Part shown: piece by piece, positions 13,550-25,036 of the stretch | How positions within the stretch are numbered: the first letter of the stretch is position 1 | Layout: every line of letters begins with the position of its first letter | Assembly: GCF_001704415.2 (NCBI RefSeq) | Contig: NC_030808.1 | Coordinates: forward strand, 139,887,089-139,951,088 | Source of the DNA: Capra hircus | Taxonomy: Eukaryota > Chordata > Mammalia > Artiodactyla > Bovidae | Reading direction: 5' to 3' | Length of the DNA: 64,000 nt | The notes under the pieces: model-generated | The model's input: only the letters and a program-made list of their open reading frames with translations | Databases searched by the model: none | Told to the model about the DNA's origin: nothing | Made by a program: the position numbers and the translations under genes

Positions 13550-13902
13550 CTGAAAATCCAAAAATGACACAACTTATTCGGCAAAGCAGGGTTCACAGTT
13601 TCCCCACCATAATACATGGCTCAATTGCATTTGAGATGTTTCTTTGAAATGTATTGGTTGAGCAAGAATCATGATCAAAAGATTTGGAAGGGTGGCAGAA
13701 AAATGAGACTGGACTCAATGAGCCCCAAGCAGAAATTGCTGTGTGGTTTCCTATTTGGGGGATGGTGGTGCACGGGTCTTACTCTCTTCCAATCCCTGTG
13801 GAAAGTAAACTTATGTTCCCTAAAACACACAAGAAAATGATGTGACTTGCTTATTAGACAGGAAAAGGGGCTTCCGTTGAGAATTACACTCCTTCCATAA
13901 TC

Positions 13903-14111
13903 GACTTCCCTGGTGGCTCAGATGGTAAAGTGTCTGCCTACAATGCAGGAGACCTGGGTTCAATCCCTGCGTTGGGAAGGTCTCCTGGAGAAGGAAATGG
14001 CAACCCACTCCAGTATCTTGCCTGGAAAATCCCAAGGACGGAGGAGTCTGGTGGGCTACAGTCCATGGGGTCGCAAAGAGTCGGACACGACTGAGCAATT
14101 TCACTTTCACG
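13903..14111 (+). mobile_element. Bov-tA SINE with 9-bp target-site duplication
   Basis: Full-length: GACTTCCCTGGTGGCTCAGA head, B-box-like GGGTTCAATCCC, then the BovB-derived tail. It is bracketed by TCCATAATC at 13894-13902 and 14112-14120. It lies 354 bp upstream of the Ig9 exon acceptor in the transcript sense, in antisense orientation to DSCAM. Confidence 0.93.
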
Positions 14112-14351
14112 TCCATAATCACCTACATTTCCAACTATCGTTGTCAACTATGGGAATTTCTGAAACCTTGTTAGTCCACCGATTGGCTAACCAATCCTTG
14201 AAGTCACCTCCTGGCATCCTTAACCCACAGTTCTTCAGACCTCAAAACCAGACTTCTCCCAAAGTTTAAAGCAGGGGCTCTCATCTCAATGTATTGAGAG
14301 AATGGGAAATTTATTTGTGAAACTTGTCAAGTTCCCTCCCTCTATATCAAA

Positions 14352-15068
14352 ATTCCTCTTGATGAAAGTGAAAGAGGAGAGTGAAAAAGCTGGCTTAAAA
14401 CTCAACATTCAAAAACTAAGATCATGGCATCTGGTCCCATAACTTCATGGTAAATAGATGGGGAAACAATGGAAACAGTGACAGACTTCACTTTCTTGGG
14501 CGCCAAAATTACTGCAGATGGTGACTGCAGCCATGAAATGAAAAGACACTTGCTCCTTGGAAGAAAAGCTATGACTAAACTAGACAGCATATTAAAAATT
14601 AGAGACATTACTTTGCCAACATAGTCCATCTAGTCAAAGCTATGGTTTTTCCAGTAGTCATGTATGGATATGAGAGTTGGACTATAAAGAAAGCTGAGCA
14701 CTGAGGAAATGATGCTTTTGAACTGTGGTGTTGGAAAAGACTCATGAGAATCCTTTGAACTGCAAGATCAAACCAGTCAATCTTAATGGAAATCATTCCT
14801 GAATATTCATTGGAAGGACTGATGCTAAAGCTGAAGTTCCAATACTTTGGCCACCTGATGGAGAGAACTGACTCATTGGAAAATATCCTGATGCTGGAAA
14901 GATTGAAGGCAGGAGGAGAAGGGGACGACAGAGGATGAGATGGTTGGATGGCATCACCTGCTCGATGGACATGAGTTTGAGCAAGCTTCGGGAGTTGGTG
15001 ATGGACAGGGAGGCCTGGCATGCTGCAGTCCTTGGGGTCACAAAGAATCAGACACTGAGTGGCTGAAC
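14352..15068 (+). mobile_element. BovB LINE 3' fragment, first of a tandem pair
   Basis: Starts in ORF2 just after the YADD region (TGATGAAAGTGAAAGAGGAG) and continues through the coding end and 3' region to AGACACTGAGTGGCTGAACTA. Stops and frameshifts are present. Confidence 0.9.
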
Positions 15069-15418
15069 TAGTGTGTTGGAGAAGACTCCTGAGAGTCTCT
15101 TGGATAGCAAGGAGATTAAACCAGTCAACCCTAAAGGAACTCAACCCAGAATATTCATTGGGAGAATTGATGCTGAAGCTGAAGCTCCAATACTTTGGCC
15201 CCCTAGTTGGAAGAGCAGACTCATTGGAAAAGCCTTCAATTGTGGGGAGATTGAAGGCAAAATGAGAAGGGGGAAGTAGAGGATGAGATGTTGATAGCAT
15301 CACTGACTCAAAGGGCGTGAGTTTGTGCAAACTCCAGGAGATAGTGAAGACAGGGAATCCTGGCGTGCTGCAGTCCATGGGGGGGCAGAGTCGGACATGA
15401 CTTAGTCACTGAGCAATT
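15069..15418 (+). mobile_element. BovB LINE 3' fragment, second of a tandem pair
   Basis: Directly abuts the preceding copy in the same orientation. It starts at GTGTTGGAGAAGACTCCTGA and repeats the terminal BovB region to CTTAGTCACTGAGCAATTA. Confidence 0.88.
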
Positions 15419-16269
15419 AGTGTGGAAATGGACTTGAGGAATCCAGCAAAAGCAAACACAAACACACTCTAGAAGGAGGTACCTCCACCCAGGCCCATTG
15501 GGATTCTCCCAGATGAATCTCTGCTAACATGAGCTCACAGAAAAAAATAGTAAAACGCGTGAGAAAACAATCTATACTCATGGAGAATCAGGCCCCCAAG
15601 GGCTTCAGATGCCAGCATGATGAGATACAGGCCTTGAAATTATAATGCACAAAATGTTTAAAGATATTTTCAAAACATGAGAAAGGAACAAGAAGATATG
15701 AAAAACAAACAGGAAGATTTGAAAAAGAACTAAAACAAATTTGTATTTTTTATCTACTTCTTACCTAATTTTCCCAATCATGGCAGTAAGGGCTCTCCCT
15801 CTTTCATAAGGTCAAGCTCATGCTCTATTCTTTGCCGCCCACCTCAGGGCCCTCCAGAGCCTCTCCCTGGCCACTTGACCATAGAAACGCTGTGCCTTCT
15901 CCTGAGACTGGCACATGCCAGGGCATGTCCTCCCTGTAGCTGGCTAGAGTGGTTTGAGACACACAACAAGGCAGAGATCTCCCAGTTTTGTAGCCTGGAC
16001 CCCACGGAAGACCCTACACTGTGGAGTTTCTCTATAGTGAGGAGGCATATGGCAGAGATAACACAATGTGGAGTGGGCAGGCTGGGAATGGAGCAAAAGA
16101 AGCACCATGAGGCCCACATTTTAAAGAAAGTTGCCCACAACCATGGTGAGATTCCTCTTCCTGAGCGTCTGAGAAGCAGCAGAACTGCTCCACCATCCCC
16201 AAACTTTGGTCCTGATCCCTCCTTCCCTCTAACCATTTTAAGATAATTTTTAATTTTATTAACCAGTAT
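15419..16269. other. Intronic sequence without a recognised element
   Basis: Two overlapping open frames of about 125 codons at 15844-16246 (one per strand) lack any domain. Nothing else is recognised. Confidence 0.5.
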
Positions 16270-18018
16270 CAGTTCAGATCAGTCGCTCAGTCACGTCCGA
16301 CTCTTTGCGACCCCATGAATCACAGCACGCCAGGCCTCCCTGTCCATCATCATCTTCCGGAGTTCACTCAGACTCACGTCCATCGAGTCAGTGATGCCAT
16401 CCAGCCATCTCATCCTCTGTCGTCCCCTTCTCCTCCTGCCCTCAATCCCTCCCAGCATCAGGGTCTTTTCCAGTGAGTCAACTCATCGCATGAGGTGGCC
16501 AAATTACTGGAGTTTCACCTTCAGCATCATTCCCTCCAAAGAAATCCCAGGGCTGATCTTCAGAATGGACTGGTTGGATCTCCTTGTAGTTCAAGGGACT
16601 CTCAAGAGTCTTCTCCAACATCACAGTTTAAAAGCACCGATTCTTCAGTGCTCAGCTTTCTTCACAGTCCAACTCTCACATCTATACATGACCACTGGAA
16701 AAACCATAGCCTTGACTAGACAGACCTTTGTTGGCAAAGTAACGTCTCTGCTTTTGAATATGCTATCTAGGTTGGTCATAACTTTTCTTCCAAGGAGTAA
16801 GCGTCTTTTAATTTCATGGCTGCAGTCACCATCTGCAGTGATTTTGGAGCCCCCCAAAATAAAGTCTGACACTGTTTCCACTGTTTCCCCATCTATTTCC
16901 CATGAAGTGATGGGACCAGATGTCATGATCTTAGTTTACTGAATGTTGAGCTTTAAGTCAACTTTTTCACTCTCCTCTTTCACTTTCATCAAGAGGCTTT
17001 TTAGTTCCTCTTCACTTTCTGCCATAAGGGTGGTATCATCTGCATATCTGAGGTTATTGATATTTCTCCCAGCAATCTTGATTCCAGCTTGTGTTTCTTC
17101 CAGTCCAGCATTTCTCATGATGTACTCTGCATATAAGTTAAATAAGCAGGGTGACAGTATACAGCCTTGACGTACTCATTTTCCTATTTGGAACCAGTCT
17201 GTTGTTCCATGTCCAGTTCTAACTGTTGTTTCCTGACCTGCATACATATTTCTCAAGAGGCAGGTCAGGTGGTCTGTTATTCCCATCTCTCTGAGAACGT
17301 TCCACAGTTTCTTGTGATCCACATAGTCAAAGGCTTTGGCATAGTCAATAAAGCAGAAATAGATGTTTTTCTGGAACTCTCTTGCTTTTTTGATGATCCA
17401 GCAGATGTTGGCAATTTGATCTCTGGTTCCTCTGCCTTTTCTAAAACCAGCTTGAACATCAGGGATTTCAAGGGTCACATATTGCTGAAGCCTGGCTTGG
17501 AGAATTTTGAGCATGACTTTGCTAGTGTATGAGATGAGTGCAATCGTGCGGTAGTTTGAACATTCTTTGGCATTGCCTTTCTTTGGGATTGGGATGAAAA
17601 CTGGCCTTTTCCAGTCCTGTGGCCACTGCTGAGTTTTCCAAATTAGCTGGCATACTGAGTGCAGCACTTTCACAGCATCATCTTTCAGGATTTGAAATAG
17701 CTCAACTGAAATTTCATCACCTCCACTAGCTTTGTTCATAGTGATGCTTTCTAAGGCCCACTTGACTTCACATTCCAGGATGTCTCGCTCTAGGTGAATG
17801 ATCACACCATCGTGAACATCTTGGTCCTGAAGATCTTTTTTGTATAGTTCTTCTGTGTATTCTTGCCACCTCTTCTTAATATCTTCTGCTTCTGTTAGGT
17901 CCATACCTTTTCTGCCCTTTATCAAGCCCATCTTTGCATGGAATGTTCCCTTGGTATCTCTAATTTTCTTGAAGAGATCTCTAGTCTTTCACATTCTGTT
18001 GTTTTCCTCTATTTTTTT
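16270..18018 (-). mobile_element. BovB (RTE) LINE, 5'-truncated, reverse transcriptase nearly intact
   Basis: A 1.75-kb copy whose 3' terminus is at 16270 and whose 5' truncation lies near 18018, where BovB sequence gives way to an inverted repeat. It covers the linker after the endonuclease domain, the whole reverse transcriptase palm and the 3' region. BovB is an RTE-clade retrotransposon that mobilises itself and, in ruminants, supplies the tails of Bov-tA SINEs. Confidence 0.95.
16645..17931 (-). pseudogene. BovB ORF2 reverse transcriptase remnant with in-frame nonsense codons
   Basis: One continuous reading frame covers the RT. Palm motif A is visible as CFIDYAKAFDYVDH and the catalytic motif C as NLRYADDTTLMAES. 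Two internal stops break it: a TGA at 17176-17178 between the palm segments, apparently from a Gly codon, and a TAA at 16936-16938, apparently from a Lys codon. A further in-frame TGA lies upstream at about 17989-17991. There is no frameshift across 429 codons. The endonuclease domain is absent because the copy is truncated, so it cannot be autonomous. Confidence 0.92.
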
Positions 18019-18094
18019 GTGGTATGTTTATTGTACCTCGGTATACTATATTATATTGTACCTATATATGAGGTACAATAAACATACCACAAAA
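18015..18094. repeat. 25-bp perfect inverted repeat with 30-nt spacer
   Basis: Arms 18015-18039 and 18070-18094 are exact reverse complements (core GGTATGTTTATTGTACCTC). The AT-rich spacer contains TATACTATATTATATTG. The left arm abuts the 5' end of the BovB copy. Confidence 0.93.
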
Positions 18095-18239
18095 CTCACT
18101 TGCTTCAAGTGTGTAATTCAGTGGATTTTAGCATTGCCTTCGCTTTCTAGGGTCAAGGGGGAGGGGCAAGACATTTTATTGAGTGAAAGGTTCTTTAAAT
18201 TCTATAGCACTTTACAATTTTCAAAAGTTTCATGCACAT

Positions 18240-18690
18240 GATTTCATATAATCCCATAATAACTCTTATTAACCCCCTACCCCCGTCTTGTCCCTCTCCC
18301 TTTCCTCTCCCCACTAGTTTGTTCTCTGTATCTGTGAGTCTGTTTCTCTTTTGTTTTGTTCACTAGTTTGTTGTATTTTTTAGATTCCACATAGAAGTGA
18401 CATCATCGAATATTTGTTCTTCTCTGTCTGACTTATTCCACTTAGCAGAATGCCATCCAAGTCCATCCATATTGCTGCAAATGGCAAATTTTCATTATTT
18501 TTATGGCTCAGTTGGATTCCATTGTATATATATGTGCCACGTCTTCTTTATCTACCCATCTGTTGGTGGACATTTAGGTTGCTTCCATACCCTGTTGTGA
18601 ATAGCACTGCTATGAAGATTGGGTGCATGTATCTTTTTGAATTAGTGCTTTTTTCTCAGATCTATACCCAAGAGTGGAATTGCTGGGTGA
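18240..18690 (-). mobile_element. L1 ORF2 C-terminal fragment
   Basis: Reverse complement of the conserved L1 end region: TCCAAGTCCATCCATATTGC, TGGTGGACATTTAGGTTGC and CCAAGAGTGGAATTGCTGGG are diagnostic. The frame is decayed. Confidence 0.85.
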
Positions 18691-19174
18691 GTTTAAAGCA
18701 GGGACTGGCTCTGCTGCTTTCCCCTCGTGGGGGCTGCAGTGATGATTGTGGGCCTCATCCTGACTGATGCTGAGATGTGGGCATGTCTGGGGGTGAGGGG
18801 ATGGGCTAAGGTGGGGAGATGCGGAATGCCGGCTGGGGCTTCTGCATCTTAAATGCAATGGAGGGTAGGGACCAACAGAAATGCCCAGGGCTGTAGGCAT
18901 TTGGAGTCCTGGGCGGGCTTGTCCGGGATCTCAGGCAGACGATGGGTTAATGTGGAATGGACTTACAGGGGCACTGTGGGACTTAGAAGTTAATGAGTCA
19001 GCTCATATCCATGTCTGTAGAGGTTATACATCAGGGTTTGGTTTACTGTTTTATTGGCTTCCTGGATTCAAAACAGAAGAAGAGAAAACATTGACAGCGA
19101 GGACTAGATGTCTGAGGCTGGCCATTGCATTGTACAGCGTCCTAAATAATGAGAAATAATTCTTCTATTAATAG

Positions 19175-19396
19175 TATGAAAAGTGAAAGTGTTAGTTTCT
19201 CAGTCAAGTCCAGCTCTTTGCAACCCCATGGACTATAGCCCCACCAGTCTCCTCTCTCCTTGGAATTGTCTAGGCAAGTATATTGGAATAGGTTGCTATT
19301 CCCTTCTCCAGAGAATCTTTCTGACCCAGGGATCAAACCTGGGTCTCCTGCATTGCAGGCAGATTCTTTCCTGTCTGAGCCATCAGGGAAGCCCAC
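19175..19396 (-). mobile_element. Bov-tA SINE
   Basis: Complete in reverse: tail AGTTTCTCAGTCAAGTCCAG, head TGAGCCATCAGGGAAGCCC. Confidence 0.9.
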
Positions 19397-19734
19397 AAAC
19401 AATTTAACAACTGGAATATGCCCCCCCGGCCCCTCCTGTAGAGAAGCAGTGCCTACAGTTGCCTTTGTTGAGCACAGAGTAGAGAGACTCCAGTGGCAGA
19501 GCTATGTTCTGTAAATTAATCCATACTAATGCCTCCCAGTGTAGTGAGCTGCTAAAGGCCACACAGAGGATTTCTCAGTGCATGCTATTTGCTAAATAAG
19601 GGGGGAAAAAAAGGCAAAGAAACGTGTCACATGGCAGGGTATGAAAAAATACAGATTTGTTGTGAAGACACATTGAGTGTGATCACTTCTCAAGTCTGGG
19701 TTATTTTACCGCTCTAAGTACTTAATATTTCAAT

Positions 19735-20004
19735 GCTGCTGCTGCTAAGTTGCTTCAGTCGTATCCGACTCTGTGCGACCCCATAGACGGCAGCCCACCA
19801 GGCTCCCCCGTCCTTGGGATTCTCCAGGCAAGAACACTGGAGTGGGTTGCCATTTCCTTCTCCAATGCATGAAAGTGAAAAGTGAAAGTGAAGTCGCTCA
19901 GTCATGTTGGACTCTTCACAACCCCATGGACTGCAGCCTACCAGGCTCCTCTGCCTGTGGGATTTTCCAGGCAAGAGTACTGGAGTGGGGTGCCATTGCC
20001 TTAT
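19735..20004 (-). mobile_element. BOV-A2 dimeric SINE
   Basis: Two BovB-tail monomers joined head to tail, separated by AAAGTGAAAAGTGAAAGTGA, with the GCTGCTGCTGCTAAG end at the left. No tRNA head, as expected of the BOV-A2 type. Confidence 0.92.
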
Positions 20005-21470
20005 GGGAATGAGGATCAGGCAGAATTCCTCTGTGTTATCTCCAGAGAACTCAATAATTCGACCAACGGCATTGTCATCCAACCGAGTGAGAAGGTGAAG
20101 GTTCTTCAGGACAGAGGATCTTGGATGTAAACTCCGGAGTCCTCAGTGACGTGAGCGTGACCCACCTGAGCACCTCTGTGAAGTTCAGTCTCCTGTACAA
20201 GCCATGCCGAGCATGGCCCCCCTCAGTGGAGAAGTGTTCTGGTCAAAACCAAAGGAACCCCAGCCTCAGCCACAGGAACCAGAAGACAGATGCCGAATAA
20301 GGGTTTCTGTCCAACCTCATGAACTGCTACACAGGGAGCAAATGCATTCAGAAGTCTGGAGTCTGCTTGGAATGTAATTTCCTATCCCTTTGAAAGTGCC
20401 AACTAGAGGAACACATTAGTGGTCTCCAAGAAAATGCAGCTGTGCTCAGGGGGCTTGCTTGTTGTCTGCCCTTTCCTTTTCCTACTAATGAAAAGCTTTA
20501 TTGCTTTCTACATGGGAGAAGCACCTCGACTAAACCCTGACCCTCCGGTGTACGATTTGTCCATCTTACCCTGCACGAAAAATCTTCTCTTTTTACTCAT
20601 ATTTCTCCTTCGGAGGAATGCACCCACCAAAATGGGTATTTTAGTTCTGATTCATGGTCAGAAATGGTCTGACGAGCCCTTGTTCTGTCTCACCCAAGTA
20701 TTCTCAGCCCTTTAAAGAGACGGATCATTTTCACATCTCTTTGCAATGCTAATGTTTGAAGCCACGACCTTTTCGCTCATCACAGTCACCAGCGCTGAGA
20801 GATGACAGCATGTCAGTGGAGCAGGGCTCTCTGCAAGGGTCTCTGAAGCATAACGAATGGATGGGGTAACAGGGCTGAGAACCAAGGGAGGCCAGGCTGC
20901 CCTGCTAGTGGGAGAGAAGGAAACCAAGACCAAGAGGGCTTTGTTCAAAGATTGCATGCCCGGTGCTTCTCCTGCAAAATTACCCATTAAAGAGACAGCT
21001 GTTGTACTTCATTATATACTGGTTTATAAATGTCCTTCATTAACCACAATATCGCCTACCAGCACCTTAATGTTCAGCAGATCTGCATTCTTCCTGTTTA
21101 AGGGAGGCTCATCTGACCTACTTCCTTGCAAGGCAAACAGGCAGTGGTACAGCGGAGCTGCTGCTACAGCCAGGGAGAGCCGAGCCTGTGCATAGAGATC
21201 AACTCTGTGGTCCAGGGATGCCGTCTACTTAGTCTGAAATTGGCCAAGTGGGAAGATTTATACCAGTGAAACTGACAAAGTCACAAATGCTAGAAACTGG
21301 TGCTTTCTTCTCTTCCTCCTCTCCCAACGGCTAGTTGTTTGAAAATTAAGAATTTACCAGAACACAACATAGGAGGGTGTGCCACTATGTGAATGATTTC
21401 AAAGGGTGTTCCCATCTTTCCAGAAGCACTGAGAAGGTGTGAATTTACCTCAGAGCAATAATCAAACTTG
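20005..21470. other. Intronic sequence without a recognised element
   Basis: About 1.5 kb that looks single-copy. A 98-codon open frame at 20419-20715 begins with a hydrophobic stretch but has no counterpart I know, no splice-site context and no polyadenylation context, so I do not call it. Confidence 0.5.
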
Positions 21471-21690
21471 GGCTTACCAGGTGGTGCTAGTGGTAAAGAA
21501 TCCACCTGCCAAGGCAGGAAATGCAAGAGACGCGGTTTGATCCCTGGGTTGGGCAGATCCCCTGGAGGAGGGCATGGCAATCCACTCCAGTATTCTTGCC
21601 TGGAGAATCCCATGGACTGAGGAGCATGGTGGTCTTCAGTCCAGGGGGTTGCAAACAGTCAGACATGACTGGGTGACTGAGCACAATAAC
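21471..21690 (+). mobile_element. Bov-tA SINE
   Basis: Head GGGCTTACCAGGTGGTGCTA, B-box-like GGTTTGATCCC, tail GTCAGACATGACTGGGTGAC. Confidence 0.9.
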
Positions 21691-21708
21691 CAACCTTATT
21701 TGTAACAG

Positions 21709-22143
21709 TTGTTGTTGATGTTCAGTCACTCAGTTGTGTCTGACCCTTTGTGACCCCATGGACTGCAGCATACCAGGCTTCCCTGTCCTTCACTAACTCC
21801 CGGAGTTTGCTCAAAATCAGGTCCATTGAGTCAATGATGCCATCCAACCATCTCATCCTCTGTTGCACCCTTCTCCTCCTGCCTTCAATATTTCCCAGCA
21901 TCAGGGTTTTTTCCAATGAGCTGGCTCTTCCTATCATGTGGCCAAAGTATTGGAGCTGCAACTTCAGCATCAGTCTTTCCAATGAATATTCAAGGTTGAT
22001 TTCCTTTAGGATTGACTAGTTTGATCTCCTTGCTGTCCAAGGGACTCTCAAGAGTCTTCTCCAGCACCACAGCTTGAAAGCATCAGTTCTTCAGTGTTTA
22101 GCCCTCTTTATGGTCCAACTCTCACATCCATACATGACTACTC
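21709..22143 (-). mobile_element. BovB 3' fragment
   Basis: Reverse orientation, from the 3' terminus (GTTCAGTCACTCAGTTGTGT) to the end of the ORF2 remnant (CACATCCATACATGACTACT). Confidence 0.92.
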
Positions 22144-22552
22144 AAATATGAACAGCATATCACTGCATGTTTCGACAGGAATTCAATAATAAATTGACAT
22201 ACACATTGATTTTTCAACACAAGGATATATATAAAAATAAAAATTATATTAATAAATCACTGATATGAAAGGTTATTTCTCAAACTTTACTCTTCTGTTT
22301 TCATGACTCTATCAGTAATATAAAACTGGTCCTAATACAATTTTATTTCTTTTTTCCTTCTTTAGCTCTGCTGAAAGCACTGAAAAAGAAACAAAAGGAA
22401 ATACCAAGTGTCCTGGATAAGCCCCAAGTAGACAACATGACTGTTAAGATCATCTGGTTCAGTCCCTTCATTTCACAGAGAAAGAGAAAACCAGAGAAGC
22501 AGAATGGGAGTCAAAGGCCCAGATGCTAGAGTCAACCAGAATCTGACTTTCA
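22144..22552. other. AT-rich intronic sequence
   Basis: A segment near 22440-22510 (TCCCTTCATTTCACAGAGAA) hints at a diverged MIR. Otherwise nothing recognised. Confidence 0.4.
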
Positions 22553-22775
22553 TGTTGTTGCTGTTGAGTCACCAAGTTATGTCTGACTCTTTTACAACCC
22601 CATGGACTGTAGCCCACCAGTCTCCTCTGTCCATGGGATTTCCCAGGCAAGACTACTGGAGTTGGTTGTCATGACCTCCTCCAGGCAATCTTCCCCACTG
22701 AGGGATCAAACCCGAATTTCCTGCATCTCCTGCATTGGCAGGGAGATATTTACCTCTGAGCCACCTGGGAAGCTT
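22553..22775 (-). mobile_element. Bov-tA SINE
   Basis: Reverse complement from TGTTGCTGTTGAGTCACCAA to the head GAGCCACCTGGGAAGCTT. Confidence 0.9.
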
Positions 22776-23639
22776 CTGACTTTCAGGAGTCCTGTTCTAT
22801 CTAAAACCATCATTATCACAGATAATGACTCCCATAGAGGTGGCCAATCTTCCTGGACACCCATGACCTCCCATATTTGACCTGCAACCTGGGAAATCCC
22901 TCAGTCCCTCCACATGGTCAGAATAGAGGTGACAGAGGAGGGTGTAGGGTCAAGAACAAGGCAGCAAGGCTTCTCCAACCTGAGGCAGGAACACTAGGGT
23001 CTCCAGGTGGGAGTTCTAGGGAGGGAGATACTCTGAGACATGAACACATTCTGTGAGCCACTTCTTCTTTTTGTTTCTTTAGCTACTTCTTCAACTATAT
23101 ATTTACATCTTCCTACCACTTGACTATAAACATTTTCAAACACACAGAAAGTTGAACAGCCATATACCCGCTGCCTGTGTTTTGCAATGAACATTTCATT
23201 CAGAGATTTGAATCAAAATTTATTTTCACTGTTATTTCACCAGTCAATCAAAATTTACTGCACACATGATTTTTACTACTCTGAACACATAAAATAGACT
23301 TGAGTGAAAACATGAATCTGTGCATGTTGCAAAGATCAGGCATTAAGATGGCAGCTGCCTTCTGGAATTCTGCCGCTCAGGGTGAAGCCCCCGGGAGGTG
23401 CTTTAGTCTGGACCCTGCTGCTGTGGCTTGGGGTCTGGCTGTCTTGGGTTAGAGCACTGGTCCTCTCAGAGGAGGAGGGGAGAAAGGGGACCAGAAGCCA
23501 GGAGGCTGGGCTCCAACCTTGTGCCATCTGTGTACACGCTGCTGTGAGTGGGCAAGACGGTGGCTGCCCTGGGCCTTGGTGTTCTCACCTGATTTATGGG
23601 TGAGCTGCATGGGACAAGGTGCTCTCATCCTGGGTGCAT

Positions 23640-23985
23640 CTTAGAAGTGGAATCATCTGGTTTTTAAAATAAACCAGTGTCCAGGCCCTGTGTGTACTCA
23701 GTTGCTTCAGTCATGTTCAACTCTTTGGGACCCCACAGACCGTAGCTGATCAGGCTCCTCTGTCCATGGGGATTCTATAGGCAAAAATCCGGGAGTGGAT
23801 TGCCATGCCCTCCTCCAGCGGCTCTTCCTGGCCTGGAGACTGAACGCATGTCTTCTGCACCTATGGCTGAGCCATGGAGGAAGCCTCCCAGACCCTACCC
23901 TAGACCAGCTGAACCAGAGACTCTGGGGGGCTGGGCACAGGAATGGGTTTACTCAAAGTTCTTCAAATGGTCCTCATATACAGCC
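23640..23985 (+). mobile_element. MER5-like hAT-type MITE, split by a Bov-tA SINE
   Basis: The left part (TCATCTGGTTTTTAAAATAA, ACCAGTGTCCAGGCCCTG) and the right part (CAGAGACTCTGGGGGGCTGG, CATATACAGCCTTGAATG) together resemble a MER5-group hAT-Charlie non-autonomous element. The family name is tentative. Confidence 0.5.
23688..23887 (-). mobile_element. Bov-tA SINE nested in an old DNA-transposon MITE
   Basis: Reverse complement; tail GTTGCTTCAGTCATGTTCAA, degraded head TGGCTGAGCCATGGAGGAAG. Confidence 0.82.
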
Positions 23986-24065
23986 TTGAATGAAAAAGCT
24001 CAACGGATGATCTCCAAGGCCTTTCCAGCTCTGACTGTCCTCCCCTTTCCCTTTTCACTTCCTTA

Positions 24066-24206
24066 AAATATTTTTAAATTTATTTTAAGCAGAGGATAAT
24101 TACTTTACAATATTGTGATGTTTTTCCCATATATCAATATGAATCAGCCATAGGTATACATATGTCCCCTCCATTCTGAACACTCCTCCCACTTCCCTCC
24201 CCACTC
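24066..24206 (-). mobile_element. L1 3'-terminal fragment
   Basis: Reverse complement of the ruminant L1 3' end: GCAGAGGATAATTACTTTAC, CAATATGAATCAGCCATAGG, ACATATGTCCCCTCC. Confidence 0.85.
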
Positions 24207-24843
24207 TCCTTTTTATTTCTAATCTCCCCTTCACTCTGTCCCTTTTCCCTTCCCTTCTTCCTTCTCTCCTGCCTGTCTAGCTTCTTTCCTTTCATCTGAT
24301 CCCTCTTTCTTCCTCTTTCTCCTTCTCCCTCTCTGTGTCACCATCCCATAATAACAAGAGTTAACTTTCCTGACTCCTGACTCGGTGCTATTTTCTGTAT
24401 ACTGTGTCTGTATGTATTCACTGCACACAGCAACCTCACTGGATAGAAACTCTGGCTGTAGAAATGACCTGAGACTTATTTGTAAGTGCCATTTTTAGTA
24501 GGCTCCAAATTATACTACAAATACGTGTGAATGATATAGAAATAACATTTCTAGCAGATTCATTGGATTTAAATTTATACGAACATATGTCTATGCAGAT
24601 GATCAAAGAGAACCAGACACCAAACACCTACTTTGAAGGGAAGCGAATTAAGACTAACACATAAGAGAATCTCAGTATTTATTTCATCTCTGACATCTTG
24701 TCCTTTCCTTTTTATTTATAAGTAAGGAAATAGAACTGGAGGGTTAAGCCTGGCTAGATGAGAACCTTCTCTTTTCTGACCCTCTTCTACTCCTATTCGA
24801 AAACTCTATTTCGTCTAGTAAGATGAAAACAATCAGTATCACC

Positions 24844-25036
24844 TTAGTCGTGGCATGTGGGATCTAGTTCCTTGACCAGGGATTGAACCCAGGCTCTCAG
24901 CATTGGGAAGCTGGAGTCTTAGCCCCTGGACCACTGTAACTAAAATATCTCACATGCTGAAGCTAAAGATCCCACCATGCCACAACTGAGGTCCGGCATA
25001 GCCAAATAAATAATTTTTAAACAAAAGAATAAAAAA
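24844..25036 (+). mobile_element. tRNA-Glu SINE with inverted head (twin-primed insertion)
   Basis: The left part (about 24844-24937) is a tRNA-Glu SINE head in minus orientation (TGACCAGGGATTGAACCCAG). The right part (about 24960-25036) is the tail of the same SINE type in plus orientation (AGCCAAATAAATAATTTTTA, then an A-rich end). The whole is bracketed by a perfect 13-bp direct repeat, AATCAGTATCACC, at 24831-24843 and 25037-25049. One pair of target-site duplications around an inverted head plus an upright tail is the signature of twin-primed reverse transcription. Confidence 0.85.

Noticed and set aside
13903..13985. tRNA gene, because of a B-box-like motif
   Set aside because: The motif belongs to the tRNA-derived head of a SINE. 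There is no cloverleaf or anticodon arm, and the same holds for the other SINE heads.
17176..17931. 251-codon open frame as a functional reverse transcriptase or defence-type RT
   Set aside because: It is BovB LINE ORF2. The frame ends at a nonsense codon before the catalytic YADD, and the endonuclease domain is missing.
20419..20715. 98-codon open frame with a hydrophobic N-terminal stretch as a secreted or membrane protein
   Set aside because: No homologue recognised, no promoter, splice or polyadenylation context; the length is within chance expectation.
24950..25036. Independent CHR SINE tail unrelated to the inverted head beside it
   Set aside because: One 13-bp duplication encloses both parts, which favours a single twin-primed insertion.
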